DNA of 64,000 nucleotides from an uncultured Eubacterium sp. (GTDB taxonomy: Bacteria; Bacillota; Clostridia; Lachnospirales; Lachnospiraceae), in NCBI GenBank assembly GCA_910577225.1, contig CAJTMV010000005.1, positions 62,001 through 126,000 on the forward strand, written 5' to 3'. Both the position numbers and the translations under genes were made by a program. Below are positions 44,185-52,543 of the stretch, in pieces. Numbering within the stretch: position 1 is the stretch's first letter; every line of letters starts with the position of its first letter. The notes under the pieces were generated by a model. That model saw nothing but the letters and a program-made list of their open reading frames with translations. It was not told the DNA's origin and searched no databases.

Positions 44185-44211
44185 TAATGATTTGCAAATT
44201 TTAACCGATAT
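44185..44211 (+). promoter_or_regulatory. Sigma-28-like promoter of the flaG-fliD-fliS operon
   Basis: TAAT, 15 bases, ACCGATAT, about 60 bases upstream of flaG, has the same spacing as the promoters before flgM and the flagellin gene. Confidence 0.65.
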
Positions 44212-44274
44212 ATACAACAAACGAAAAGCAGTAATGTCAACAGGCACAAATGTATTCACAAGGAGGTGAAGATG

Positions 44275-44730
44275 ATGGCGATTGAAGCTATGAAAGCAGC
44301 TGCGGTGACTTATCAGGGAAGTGCGTCAGACGCAGCAAAGCCGGTAAAGGCAAAAGAATCTGTAAAAACAGAAAAATATGTGTCAGACGCAGGCGGGAGC
44401 CAGCCGGCAGTCACTGTGGCGGAAGACGGGATGGTAAAACCTTTGCAGCCAGCCAGAGGCAAGGCACAAAGCAATAAAGACGAGTCAGGCAGCGGCAATG
44501 GCCACCAGACCAGCAGACAGCTTCAGCAGGCTGTGGAGAAGCTGAAAAAGAACATGATGGCGCAGACAGAAGCGGTTTTCGGCATCCACGAGGGAACCAA
44601 TCGTGTCATGATTAAGATTGTGGATAAAGAATCCAAAGATGTGATTAAAGAATATCCGCCGGAAGAGACGCTGGACATGATACAGAAAGTCTGGGAGATG
44701 GCAGGTATTATGGTTGACGAGAAAGGTTAG
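44275..44730 (+). CDS. flaG: Flagellar protein FlaG
   Basis: The 151-residue protein has a disordered N-terminal half and the FlaG domain at the C-terminus (LQQAVEKLKKNMMAQTEAV; FGIHEGTNRVMIKIVDKES; VIKEYPPEETLDM). AGGAGG lies 8 bases before ATG 44275; ATG 44272 is an alternative. FlaG proteins influence filament length and lie next to fliD in many species, as here. Confidence 0.9.
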   Translation: MAIEAMKAAAVTYQGSASDAAKPVKAKESVKTEKYVSDAGGSQPAVTVAEDGMVKPLQPARGKAQSNKDESGSGNGHQTSRQLQQAVEKLKKNMMAQTEAVFGIHEGTNRVMIKIVDKESKDVIKEYPPEETLDMIQKVWEMAGIMVDEKG

Positions 44731-44744
44731 GAGGTAGAGAAGAT

Positions 44745-47144
44745 ATGACAATTCGAATTACCGGGCTGAATTCAGGTCTGGACACGGATTCCATTATTAA
44801 AGAGCTGGTTTCAGCATACAGATCAAAAGGGGATAAGTTAAAAAAGAAACAGACAAAACTGTCCTGGACACAGGATAAGTGGAAAAGTCTGAACGCAAAG
44901 GTATTAAATCTGTATAAGTCTTTGGATAGTCTGCGTTTTTCATCAGGCTATAACATGAAAAAGACCTCAGTATCAGATACAACAAAAGCAACAGTAATCG
45001 CTGGAAAAGGCGCAGTTAACGGAACACAGACACTGCGCGTCGATCAAATCGCGAAAAGCGGATATCTTACAGGCGCCCAGTTAAAGGGAAATAAAAAGGG
45101 CAGCGCGGCTACTCTTGGAGATTTGTATAAAAACTCTGGTATGTCCGGAACAATCGGCGCAGGAACCTATCGTATTTCCGGTAATGGAGTGACACAGGAT
45201 ATTAAGATCGATGAAAATACAAAAATATCTGATTTTGTTTCACAGATTAACAGTTCAGGAACCGGTGTACAGGCATCTTATGACGAAACGAATCAAAGAC
45301 TGTTTATTTCTTCCAAAGAAACCGGAAAAGATGCAGATTTTACACTGACAGGACTGGATGAAAACGGACAGAAGGCATTACAGGCGCTTGGCGTCAGCGT
45401 AGCGTCTCAAACGTCCAGCGCAGAAGCCGCAGAGTGGATCAAGTATTATAATGCCGACAGAGACATTATTAAGAATCAGTTAAAACAGGATGTCATCAAG
45501 GTTGCGGAAGCAAAGAAAATGCAGGAAGCGCTTAAAAATGATATCAGCGCAAGACAGAGTCATAACAAGGAGTTAACAGGAGCATTATCTTATATCAGCG
45601 TCGTAGAAAATGTAAGAGCCGTTGAGGATCTGCAGGATGCAGGCGGTAACAAAATATCGAAAGCAGATGCGCATAATTTATCCTTTTTCGCTGGAATGTC
45701 AGAGGCGGATCGCGATAAAGATTATGTCAAAGAAGCCGACGGAACGATACGTGCTGTGACAAGCGACGACGATCTGACGCAGGTCACGTTAGTTAACGGA
45801 AAGACCGAGTATGATAACTTAAAGGCAACATACAATTTCTCAGAAACAGAGACGAAGATGGAAAACGGCCAGCCGGTACTGGATAAAAACGGCCAGCCAG
45901 TGCAGCAGGAAACAGAAATCTTCAGACAGATTAAAGCATATAATACAAACGTTACGGCAGCGGATAAATATGCGGCAGACAATCCAACGTATGCGCAGGA
46001 AGTTGCAAACGCAACGGATCTTGGCGCGCTTCGTACACAATATACAGGTTTTATTGAAGATAATAATACAGCGATTACAAATGAAAGCGAGCAGCTGGCA
46101 GAACAGGCTGAAATACTGCAGCAGTATAAAAATATCGACAGCGCCGCGATTACAAAGGAGTGGGCGGACCCGGCAAATCAGGGCGCAGGCTCAGACTTTG
46201 AAAAGTATATCGATTCGCTGGCGGATAAAGTTGAATTTTTCAACGACAGCTATGACAAAGTGGGCAACGATTATGTATTAAAAGATGCATACGCAAGCAA
46301 AGGAGCAAACAAGGTAGACGGCCAGGACGCTGTAATTACCCTGAACAATGCAGAATTTACATCCAGCACAAATACGTTTAATGTAAATGGACTTACGATT
46401 CAGACGCTTGCAGAATCCAAAGAAGAGATTTCGATTACGACAGCAACGGACACGCAGGGTCTTTATGATAAGGTAAAAGACTTTATTTCAGAATACAACA
46501 GCATTATTAACGAAATGTCTGCTCTCTACAATGCAGAGTCTGCGAGAGGGTATGAGCCGCTGACGTCAGAAGAAAAAGAAGCATTATCTGATTCAGATAT
46601 CGCAGAATGGGAGAAAAAAGTAAAAGATTCTCTGCTGCGGAGGGACAGCAATTTGTCCGCACTGATGAACTCTATGACTTCCGCAATGTCAAAGTCATAC
46701 GACATCAACGGCAAAAAATACAGCCTTGCATCGCTTGGAATTAAAACGGGCAGTTATTTTAATACAAAACCGGCAAACAGATACGAGCTTCATATCGATG
46801 GCGATGCAGACGATGACACTGTATCAGCAAACGCAGACAGGCTTATGTCGATGCTGAATTCGGATCCGGATACAGTCGTTTCGATTATACAGAGCGCCGC
46901 AAACGAATTGTACGACAATCTGCATGATCAGATGCAGACTTCTACACTGCGTTCGTTCCAGTCTATTTACAATGACAAGGCGATGGCGCAGAGCTACAGC
47001 GATTACACACGTAAGATCAGTGCGTGGGAACAAAAAGTAACGGCGATGGAAGATTCTTATTATAAGAAATTTGCCGCTATGGAAACCGCACTGGCAAAAC
47101 TTCAGAGCCAGCAGTCTGCGTTCGCAGGAATGCTCGGTTCCTGA
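44745..47144 (+). CDS. fliD: Flagellar filament cap protein FliD, enlarged
   Basis: This is the capping protein that helps flagellin assemble at the tip. The N-terminal FliD domain (TIRITGLNSGLDTDSIIKEL) and the C-terminal domain (LYDKVKDFISEYNSIINEMS; SLASLGIKTGSYFN; MEDSYYKKFAAMETALAKLQ) are clear. At 799 residues it is longer than common homologs; the extra length lies at about 230-540 in a charged, alanine-rich helical region. Confidence 0.94.
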   Translation: MTIRITGLNSGLDTDSIIKELVSAYRSKGDKLKKKQTKLSWTQDKWKSLNAKVLNLYKSLDSLRFSSGYNMKKTSVSDTTKATVIAGKGAVNGTQTLRVDQIAKSGYLTGAQLKGNKKGSAATLGDLYKNSGMSGTIGAGTYRISGNGVTQDIKIDENTKISDFVSQINSSGTGVQASYDETNQRLFISSKETGKDADFTLTGLDENGQKALQALGVSVASQTSSAEAAEWIKYYNADRDIIKNQLKQDVIKVAEAKKMQEALKNDISARQSHNKELTGALSYISVVENVRAVEDLQDAGGNKISKADAHNLSFFAGMSEADRDKDYVKEADGTIRAVTSDDDLTQVTLVNGKTEYDNLKATYNFSETETKMENGQPVLDKNGQPVQQETEIFRQIKAYNTNVTAADKYAADNPTYAQEVANATDLGALRTQYTGFIEDNNTAITNESEQLAEQAEILQQYKNIDSAAITKEWADPANQGAGSDFEKYIDSLADKVEFFNDSYDKVGNDYVLKDAYASKGANKVDGQDAVITLNNAEFTSSTNTFNVNGLTIQTLAESKEEISITTATDTQGLYDKVKDFISEYNSIINEMSALYNAESARGYEPLTSEEKEALSDSDIAEWEKKVKDSLLRRDSNLSALMNSMTSAMSKSYDINGKKYSLASLGIKTGSYFNTKPANRYELHIDGDADDDTVSANADRLMSMLNSDPDTVVSIIQSAANELYDNLHDQMQTSTLRSFQSIYNDKAMAQSYSDYTRKISAWEQKVTAMEDSYYKKFAAMETALAKLQSQQSAFAGMLGS

Positions 47145-47185
47145 TAGATAATGAATAAAAATATCTTAGATCACGGAGGACCAGG

Positions 47186-47563
47186 ATGTTAACGAATAAC
47201 AGATATGCAGCATATGCAAATAATAAAATTATGACAGCTTCCAAACCAGAGCTTACGCTAATGCTATATGACGGCGCAATCAAGTTCTGTAATATGGCAA
47301 TTGCTGCTATCGGGGAACACGATATCGAAAAAGCGCATACGAATATTATAAAAATAGAGCGGATTATTGAAGAATTTCAGTCTACGCTTAATTTTAAATA
47401 TCCGGTTGCGAAAGATTTTAATAATGTGTATCAATATCTTCAGGATCGTCTGAAAGAAGCAAATATAAAAAAAGATTCGGAAATATTAGAAGAAGTACTT
47501 AAGCATCTGCGTACAATGCGTGACACATGGAAAGAAGTTATGAAGAAAAATGTAAACGCATAG
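47186..47563 (+). CDS. fliS: Flagellar export chaperone FliS
   Basis: FliS binds flagellin before export. The 125-residue protein has the family core YANNKIMTASKPELTLMLYD and GAIKFCNMAIAAI. It starts with GGAGGACCAGG before the ATG and follows fliD. Confidence 0.95.
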   Translation: MLTNNRYAAYANNKIMTASKPELTLMLYDGAIKFCNMAIAAIGEHDIEKAHTNIIKIERIIEEFQSTLNFKYPVAKDFNNVYQYLQDRLKEANIKKDSEILEEVLKHLRTMRDTWKEVMKKNVNA

Positions 47564-47593
47564 TCCTGACAGGGACGCAGGAAAGGGGTGGGC

Positions 47594-48073
47594 ATGTCTG
47601 AGGAAAATTATCTGAATATCCTGGAACAAAGTCTCAAAAAGAAGCTGGGAGTACTGAATCAGATACGTGTAAAAAATGAACAGCAGCGTGTGCTGCTGTC
47701 AGATCCGGAGTTAACGCCAGAGGACTTCGAAGAGAATATAAACAGCAAGGCAGCGCTGGTAGACGAATTAAACCTTCTGGACGAAGGGTTTGAGGAGATT
47801 TATGCCCGCATTCGTGAACAGCTCGATGCGGGAAAAGAAAAATACCACGAGCAGATAAAACGGCTGCAGGAACTGATTCGCCAGGTCACTGCAGAGGGAA
47901 GCAGCATCCAGGCGGAGGAACAGCGGAACTATAAGCTGGCGCAGAGTAAATTTGAGTCGATCAAAAAGCAGGTACGCGAGGTAAAAGCAAGCCATAAAGC
48001 AGTCAGCCAGTATTACCGCAATATGACCAAAACAAACTACATCGACGCACAGTTTTTAGACAATAAAAACTGA
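47594..48073 (+). CDS. FliT/FlgN-like flagellar chaperone
   Basis: The 159-residue protein is helical and coiled-coil rich (NILEQSLKKKLGVLNQIRVK; DELNLLDEGFEEIYARIREQ). Its position after fliS and its composition suggest a FliT-type chaperone for FliD, but the sequence match is weak. I chose ATG 47594 after GAAAGGGG; GTG 47588 is an alternative. Confidence 0.65.
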   Translation: MSEENYLNILEQSLKKKLGVLNQIRVKNEQQRVLLSDPELTPEDFEENINSKAALVDELNLLDEGFEEIYARIREQLDAGKEKYHEQIKRLQELIRQVTAEGSSIQAEEQRNYKLAQSKFESIKKQVREVKASHKAVSQYYRNMTKTNYIDAQFLDNKN

Positions 48074-48093
48074 TAAAAATTTGAAATTATCTA

Positions 48094-48120
48094 TAAAGTA
48101 TTTAAAGTAACATCCGATAT
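48094..48120 (+). promoter_or_regulatory. Sigma-28 promoter of the major flagellin gene
   Basis: TAAA, exactly 15 bases, TCCGATAT. It is the best match to the sigma-28 consensus in the window and gives a leader of about 140 bases. Confidence 0.85.
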
Positions 48121-48220
48121 ATAATACAAGTAAACAAGATAACCTTTGTTACTTGAAGCAGAAGTCCGGGTGGAGCGTACGGCCAGTCAGACAGATGCGC
48201 GCAACAAATAAAAACAGCAC

Positions 48221-48257
48221 ATGCATCATGGAAGATGCATTAAATTCAAGGAGGAAA
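48221..48257 (+). promoter_or_regulatory. Candidate CsrA-binding hairpin and ribosome site in the flagellin leader
   Basis: ATGCATC / GATGCAT encloses the loop ATGGAA, which presents the CsrA motif ANGGA. Eight bases further is the ribosome site AAGGAGGAA, itself an AGGA site. This pair resembles the two CsrA sites of the Bacillus subtilis hag leader. Confidence 0.7.
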
Positions 48258-48263
48258 TATTTT

Positions 48264-49076
48264 ATGGTAGTACAGCATAACCTTACAGCTATGAACGCTA
48301 ACAGACAGTTAGGTATCACAACATCTTCTCAGGCAAAATCTTCTGAAAAGTTATCTTCTGGTTACAGAATTAACCGTGCAGGCGATGATGCAGCAGGCTT
48401 AACAATTTCTGAAAAAATGAGAAGTCAGGTAAGAGGTCTTAACAAAGCTTCTTCCAACGCACAGGACGGCGTTTCTTTAATCCAGGTTGCAGAAGGTGCT
48501 TTAGGTGAAACTCACTCCATCTTACAGCGTATGAACGAACTGGCTACACAGGCAGCTAACGATACGAATACATCTATCGACAGAGGCGCTATCCAGAAGG
48601 AAATTAACCAGTTAACTTCTGAAATCGACAGAATCCGTTCCGCTACACAGTTCAATACTATGGACCTGATCGATGGATCTTTCACAAAGAAGAATCTTCA
48701 GGTTGGTTCTCTGGAAGGCCAGGGTATCACAATTTCTATCAGAAATATGGATGCTTCTACAATCGGCGTAAAGAGTCTGAGCATGTCTTCATTTGCTGCA
48801 GCAGGAAGCGCTATGACAAAGATCCAGAGCGCTATCAATCAGGTATCCGAACAGCGTTCTTACCTGGGTGCATTACAGAACAGACTGGAGCATACAATTT
48901 CTAACCTGGATAACATTTCTGAAAATACACAGGCTGCTGAATCACGTCTCCGTGATACAGATATGGCTGAAGAAATGGTTGAATACAGCAAGAACAACAT
49001 TCTTGCACAGGCTGGACAGTCCATGCTGGCACAGGCTAATCAGTCAAATCAGGGTGTATTATCCTTATTAGGCTAA
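48264..49076 (+). CDS. Major flagellin, short form
   Basis: This is the main filament subunit, 270 residues, made almost only of the conserved D0/D1 helices (MVVQHNLTAMNANRQLGIT; LSSGYRINRAGDDAAGLTIS; the end ANQSNQGVLSLLG) with no D2/D3 insertion. Codon use is restricted, as for highly expressed genes. The ATG at 48264 follows AAGGAGG by 9 bases; the frame upstream to 48153 is leader RNA. It is expected to be controlled by sigma-28 and CsrA/FliW. Confidence 0.97.
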   Translation: MVVQHNLTAMNANRQLGITTSSQAKSSEKLSSGYRINRAGDDAAGLTISEKMRSQVRGLNKASSNAQDGVSLIQVAEGALGETHSILQRMNELATQAANDTNTSIDRGAIQKEINQLTSEIDRIRSATQFNTMDLIDGSFTKKNLQVGSLEGQGITISIRNMDASTIGVKSLSMSSFAAAGSAMTKIQSAINQVSEQRSYLGALQNRLEHTISNLDNISENTQAAESRLRDTDMAEEMVEYSKNNILAQAGQSMLAQANQSNQGVLSLLG

Positions 49077-49095
49077 TTAATTTTGCAAAAGATAT

Positions 49096-49133
49096 AAAAA
49101 AGGTCAACAGTTCTGCTGTTGGCCTTTTTTATA
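49096..49133 (+). terminator. Terminator of the flagellin gene
   Basis: AAAAAGGTCAACAG / CTGTTGGCCTTTTTT is a strong hairpin with a T-run, about 20 bases after the stop. Confidence 0.93.
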
Positions 49134-49153
49134 TCAGCAGAAGGAGCAGACAG

Positions 49154-49435
49154 ATGCAGAAAGAAGAAGCGATTAAAAAAATAAATGAAACAATCGTATG
49201 TATGTATCAGAATAAAGAAAAGGAAGCTCTGACCAGGGCGGCAGAGTTGCTGCCGTTTTTTGAACGTATGGCTGAGATCAGAGCAGAAAAGAAAGATGGA
49301 AGTGTGCTGCAGGTGATACGATTTTTAAAAGATTTTATAGAAAATTATAATTGTATCGATATGACAGGAATGGCGGATTGTCTGCAGGCTCAGGCGTGCA
49401 GCCTTGTAAATACCTATTGTGTGGATGAATCATAG
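49154..49435 (+). CDS. Small helical protein of unknown function upstream of maf
   Basis: The 93-residue soluble, helical product (KKINETIVCMYQNKEKEALT; VIRFLKDFIENYNCIDMTGM) has no recognised domain. AGAAGGAGC precedes the ATG at normal distance. It lies between the flagellin gene and the Maf glycosyltransferase and is probably co-transcribed with the latter. Confidence 0.7.
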   Translation: MQKEEAIKKINETIVCMYQNKEKEALTRAAELLPFFERMAEIRAEKKDGSVLQVIRFLKDFIENYNCIDMTGMADCLQAQACSLVNTYCVDES

Positions 49436-49463
49436 GCAGAAGGAAGGATGGAAACATCTATAG

Positions 49464-51293
49464 ATGAAATTATTAGAGGAAAACAAAAAAGCATTAGAAG
49501 CAAACTATCCGGAATGTATGGAAAAGCTGCAGCAGGTAACGACAGCGGACCACATTCATATTTATCCGGCAGAAAACGGAGATAAGGTAATTGGAATTGA
49601 AAAGGATCAGCATCTCTGGTATTTAAACAGCAGGCTGGATCCGGATTATGCAGCTAATATATATGCAGATCGATATCAGACGAGAATTTTTGGGACGTAT
49701 TTTATTTTTGGACTTTCAGATGGAAGACATATTCGGAAAATATTGGAAAAATGCGATAATACAAATCAGCTGATTGTATATGAGCCGGATATTCAGCTTT
49801 TTTATCAGGCCTGCTGTCAGTTTCCTTTGAAAGATCTGCTGGAATCTGAAAAAATTATCTTTTATGTTCCAAACCTAATTGGCAGTATCGAAAAAATTGT
49901 ATCAAAAACGGTCAGTTATATGAACCGTACGATTCTGGAGATGTGCGTATTGCCTGGATATGATTTTTTGTATAGAGAAGATTATACAAAATTTGAAGAT
50001 GAAATTATTGATGGAGTTAAAGAAAGCGTTGTTACCCAAAATACGAAACTTGCAATTGGTCGTAAATATCCACAATATACATTGTATCATATGAAAAACA
50101 TCATTTATCACAGTGATTGCGAGCAGCTGAGAAGGAAACTGGCGGAATATGATCTTAGTCATATCCCTGCGATTATTGTGTCTGCGGGACCATCGCTGGA
50201 TAAAAATATAAATGAATTAAAGAAAGCACAGGGAAAAGCATTTATTATTGTTGTAGATGCAGCTTTAAGATCTGTGATTAAAGCAGGTATACGTCCGGAT
50301 ATGGTGTATTCCGTGGATTATAAGGCGCCAGACTATTTTTTTGAAGGAATAGACTTAAGAGGTCTGATCTGGATGTGTGAACGATCATCAAAACCATGGA
50401 TATTGCAGCAGATGGATCAGAAAATATTTTATAGTGGATATTTTTGTACCTACTATAGCGTCTTATCATTGAAAACAATAGGCTATGCACTGCCGGTAGT
50501 TTTTACAGGCGGATCGGTATCTACGAATGCGTTTACATTAGCGTGTTATCTTGGGTTTCAAAAAATCATATTTACTGGTCAGGATCTTGCCTTTACAAAT
50601 GGCGTATCCCATACAAAAGGAGCGATTGGAGCATTTGGAGATAATAAGAATTATATAAAAAGCCGTTATATCGTTCAGGTGGAAAGTGCGGACGGCGAAT
50701 TATTGGATACCGATTTTCAGATGTGGGGATACAAACACTGGTTTGAAAAATCAATTCGGGCTCTGATCGGTAAAGTGGATGTAATAAACGCTACAGAAGG
50801 TGGCGCTAACATAGAAGGCGCAGAAAATCGAAAATTAAGCGATGTGATTGCGCAGGAATGTACAGAACAGCTGGATATTTATGAAATAGCGCGAAATATT
50901 CCTCCGGCATTTACAAAGGAGCAGCAGCTGGAAATGGCGACAGAACTGAATCGGATCAGGGATTATCTGACAGAATTGCGAGAACTGACAGAACGATCGA
51001 TTGAAAAACAGGAACATCTGCTTCGCCTGCTGGGACAAAATCCGGCAGCCGATATCAAACAGGATCTGATAGAAATGACGAAGAATAACGATGCAATCGG
51101 TACGCATGTCATATCAGAGTTAGTGGCACTGTATACGCTGAAAGAGGAATACGAGTCAGGTGAGAGCATTTGTGTAGAGGAAGATATGGGAACTGCGGAA
51201 CTGATAGAAAATAATCGGAATTTATACAAAGAATATCTGAAAGCAATGGACTTGCTGGAGGAAGATATCGAAGAATATTTAATAAAAGGCTGA
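49464..51293 (+). CDS. maf: Maf-type motility-associated glycosyltransferase (DUF115)
   Basis: Maf proteins transfer nonulosonic or related sugars to Ser/Thr of flagellin. The 609-residue protein has the N-terminal Maf domain (RIFGTYFIFGLSDGRHIRKI) and the DUF115 core (IIVSAGPSLDKN, about 237-248; VVDAALRSVIKAGIRPDMV; GGSVSTNAF; FTGQDLAFTNGVSHTKGA). The helical C-terminus is typical. Its place directly after the flagellin gene supports a role in flagellin modification. Confidence 0.92.
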   Translation: MKLLEENKKALEANYPECMEKLQQVTTADHIHIYPAENGDKVIGIEKDQHLWYLNSRLDPDYAANIYADRYQTRIFGTYFIFGLSDGRHIRKILEKCDNTNQLIVYEPDIQLFYQACCQFPLKDLLESEKIIFYVPNLIGSIEKIVSKTVSYMNRTILEMCVLPGYDFLYREDYTKFEDEIIDGVKESVVTQNTKLAIGRKYPQYTLYHMKNIIYHSDCEQLRRKLAEYDLSHIPAIIVSAGPSLDKNINELKKAQGKAFIIVVDAALRSVIKAGIRPDMVYSVDYKAPDYFFEGIDLRGLIWMCERSSKPWILQQMDQKIFYSGYFCTYYSVLSLKTIGYALPVVFTGGSVSTNAFTLACYLGFQKIIFTGQDLAFTNGVSHTKGAIGAFGDNKNYIKSRYIVQVESADGELLDTDFQMWGYKHWFEKSIRALIGKVDVINATEGGANIEGAENRKLSDVIAQECTEQLDIYEIARNIPPAFTKEQQLEMATELNRIRDYLTELRELTERSIEKQEHLLRLLGQNPAADIKQDLIEMTKNNDAIGTHVISELVALYTLKEEYESGESICVEEDMGTAELIENNRNLYKEYLKAMDLLEEDIEEYLIKG

Positions 51294-51311
51294 TGCTGGT
51301 ATCAGCCTTTT
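51284..51311. terminator. Bidirectional terminator between maf and the minus-strand glycosyltransferases
   Basis: AAAAGGCTGAT / ATCAGCCTTTT with a 6-base loop overlaps the maf stop and lies 20 bases past the convergent minus-strand gene. Confidence 0.85.
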
Positions 51312-51330
51312 ACCATTTGCAGGAACTCAT

Positions 51331-52494
51331 TTAGTTGTATAAAATATCCATCATCGCGTGCACACGATGAACAAATGTATGCGACTCTTTCATTTTACCT
51401 ATACAGTTATCGATAATTTGCTGCCGTTCCTTTTCATGTGACAGGTACCAGGCAATTTGTCTGATAAAATCTGTCTCGCTTTCATAAAAGACAAAATCTT
51501 CTTTTGGTATAAAATCGTCCAGCAGATCTTCCTGAAAATTAGTTAACAGAAAGCCTCCGCTGCCCATAATTTCCATACATCGCAGCGGAATACCGGTCTG
51601 AATACTTTTTAATGTAATATTCAGATTGATGCGGCTGTGCTGAAAGACGAACGGCATCGTATCATAAGGATCGATCGGCCCGATAAACTGTGCGTCTGAC
51701 AGTTCTGCAAGCGGCTGGTGGGTAAACAGTTTTACCTGAAACTGACGAGAAGCAGTTTTTAATAAGCTGATTCGTTCTCTGGACGTAATTTTGCGGCATA
51801 AAAAATAATTTGCGTATACATAAGCATCTGTTTCCGTACCGTCAGAAAGCGGCGAGTAGGGGCAGGATTTTTGCAGATCGTCAGTTATCTCAGGAGTCAG
51901 CAGATCTTCAAGAAAATTACAGCCGTATACTTTTTGCTGCGCCGCCATAACAGCGTCCAGATACCCTCTTGTATAAGGGGAAATATCCGTCAGCCGCTCA
52001 AATAAGTGGTGATCTTCGTTATATAAAGATCCGACAAAGGAAACGTCGGAACTTACAATCGGAAGCAGATGGTCCGGGCATTTCATGGATGTCAGTCGTT
52101 CTACATTTGCGGCGAGCGGCAGATAATATACGGTAGGAATCCCTGCATTTTGAAACGTCAGCCAGGTGGCTTTGTCAAAGAGAAATACGTAATTGCATGG
52201 ATTTAACAACGTATAAGAATACAGAGCCACATGCGGGTTGTCATAGACATAAGAAATATATCTGATCTGATGTCTGAGACAGCAGTTGGAAAGTACCGGA
52301 TGATAATTAAACGAAAATACGAAATCATAGTTTTTTCCGCTGACTGCCTGATCGAAGGCGGCGTCGAATGCAGGATCTTTCCGCTCATTATACGATGAAT
52401 GAAAAAACAGGTCGCAGGATATCTTACATTCTGCAAATGCGTCCAGCATATCCTGTTTTGCAAATGCAGGGGAATCAAGAAATAGTAGTCTCAT
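51331..52494 (-). CDS. CgeB/DUF3880-type glycosyltransferase
   Basis: The 387-residue protein resembles CgeB-like GT-B glycosyltransferases: an N-terminal DUF3880 part (MRLLFLDSPAFAKQDMLDAF; YVYDNPHVALYSY) and a C-terminal nucleotide-sugar half (SRINLNITLKSIQTGIPLRC, MEIMGSGGFLLTNF). AAGGAGG precedes the ATG. It is the second of two related minus-strand genes. Confidence 0.83.
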   Translation of the reverse strand: MRLLFLDSPAFAKQDMLDAFAECKISCDLFFHSSYNERKDPAFDAAFDQAVSGKNYDFVFSFNYHPVLSNCCLRHQIRYISYVYDNPHVALYSYTLLNPCNYVFLFDKATWLTFQNAGIPTVYYLPLAANVERLTSMKCPDHLLPIVSSDVSFVGSLYNEDHHLFERLTDISPYTRGYLDAVMAAQQKVYGCNFLEDLLTPEITDDLQKSCPYSPLSDGTETDAYVYANYFLCRKITSRERISLLKTASRQFQVKLFTHQPLAELSDAQFIGPIDPYDTMPFVFQHSRINLNITLKSIQTGIPLRCMEIMGSGGFLLTNFQEDLLDDFIPKEDFVFYESETDFIRQIAWYLSHEKERQQIIDNCIGKMKESHTFVHRVHAMMDILYN

Positions 52495-52543
52495 AGTCCT
52501 CCTTGGAAGTGCGTGCTGATCGATGTCAGGGGAACAGCAATGA

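Noticed and set aside
48153..48263. N-terminal extension of the major flagellin
   Set aside because: This segment contains the CsrA hairpin and ribosome site; flagellins begin at the MVVQHN start.
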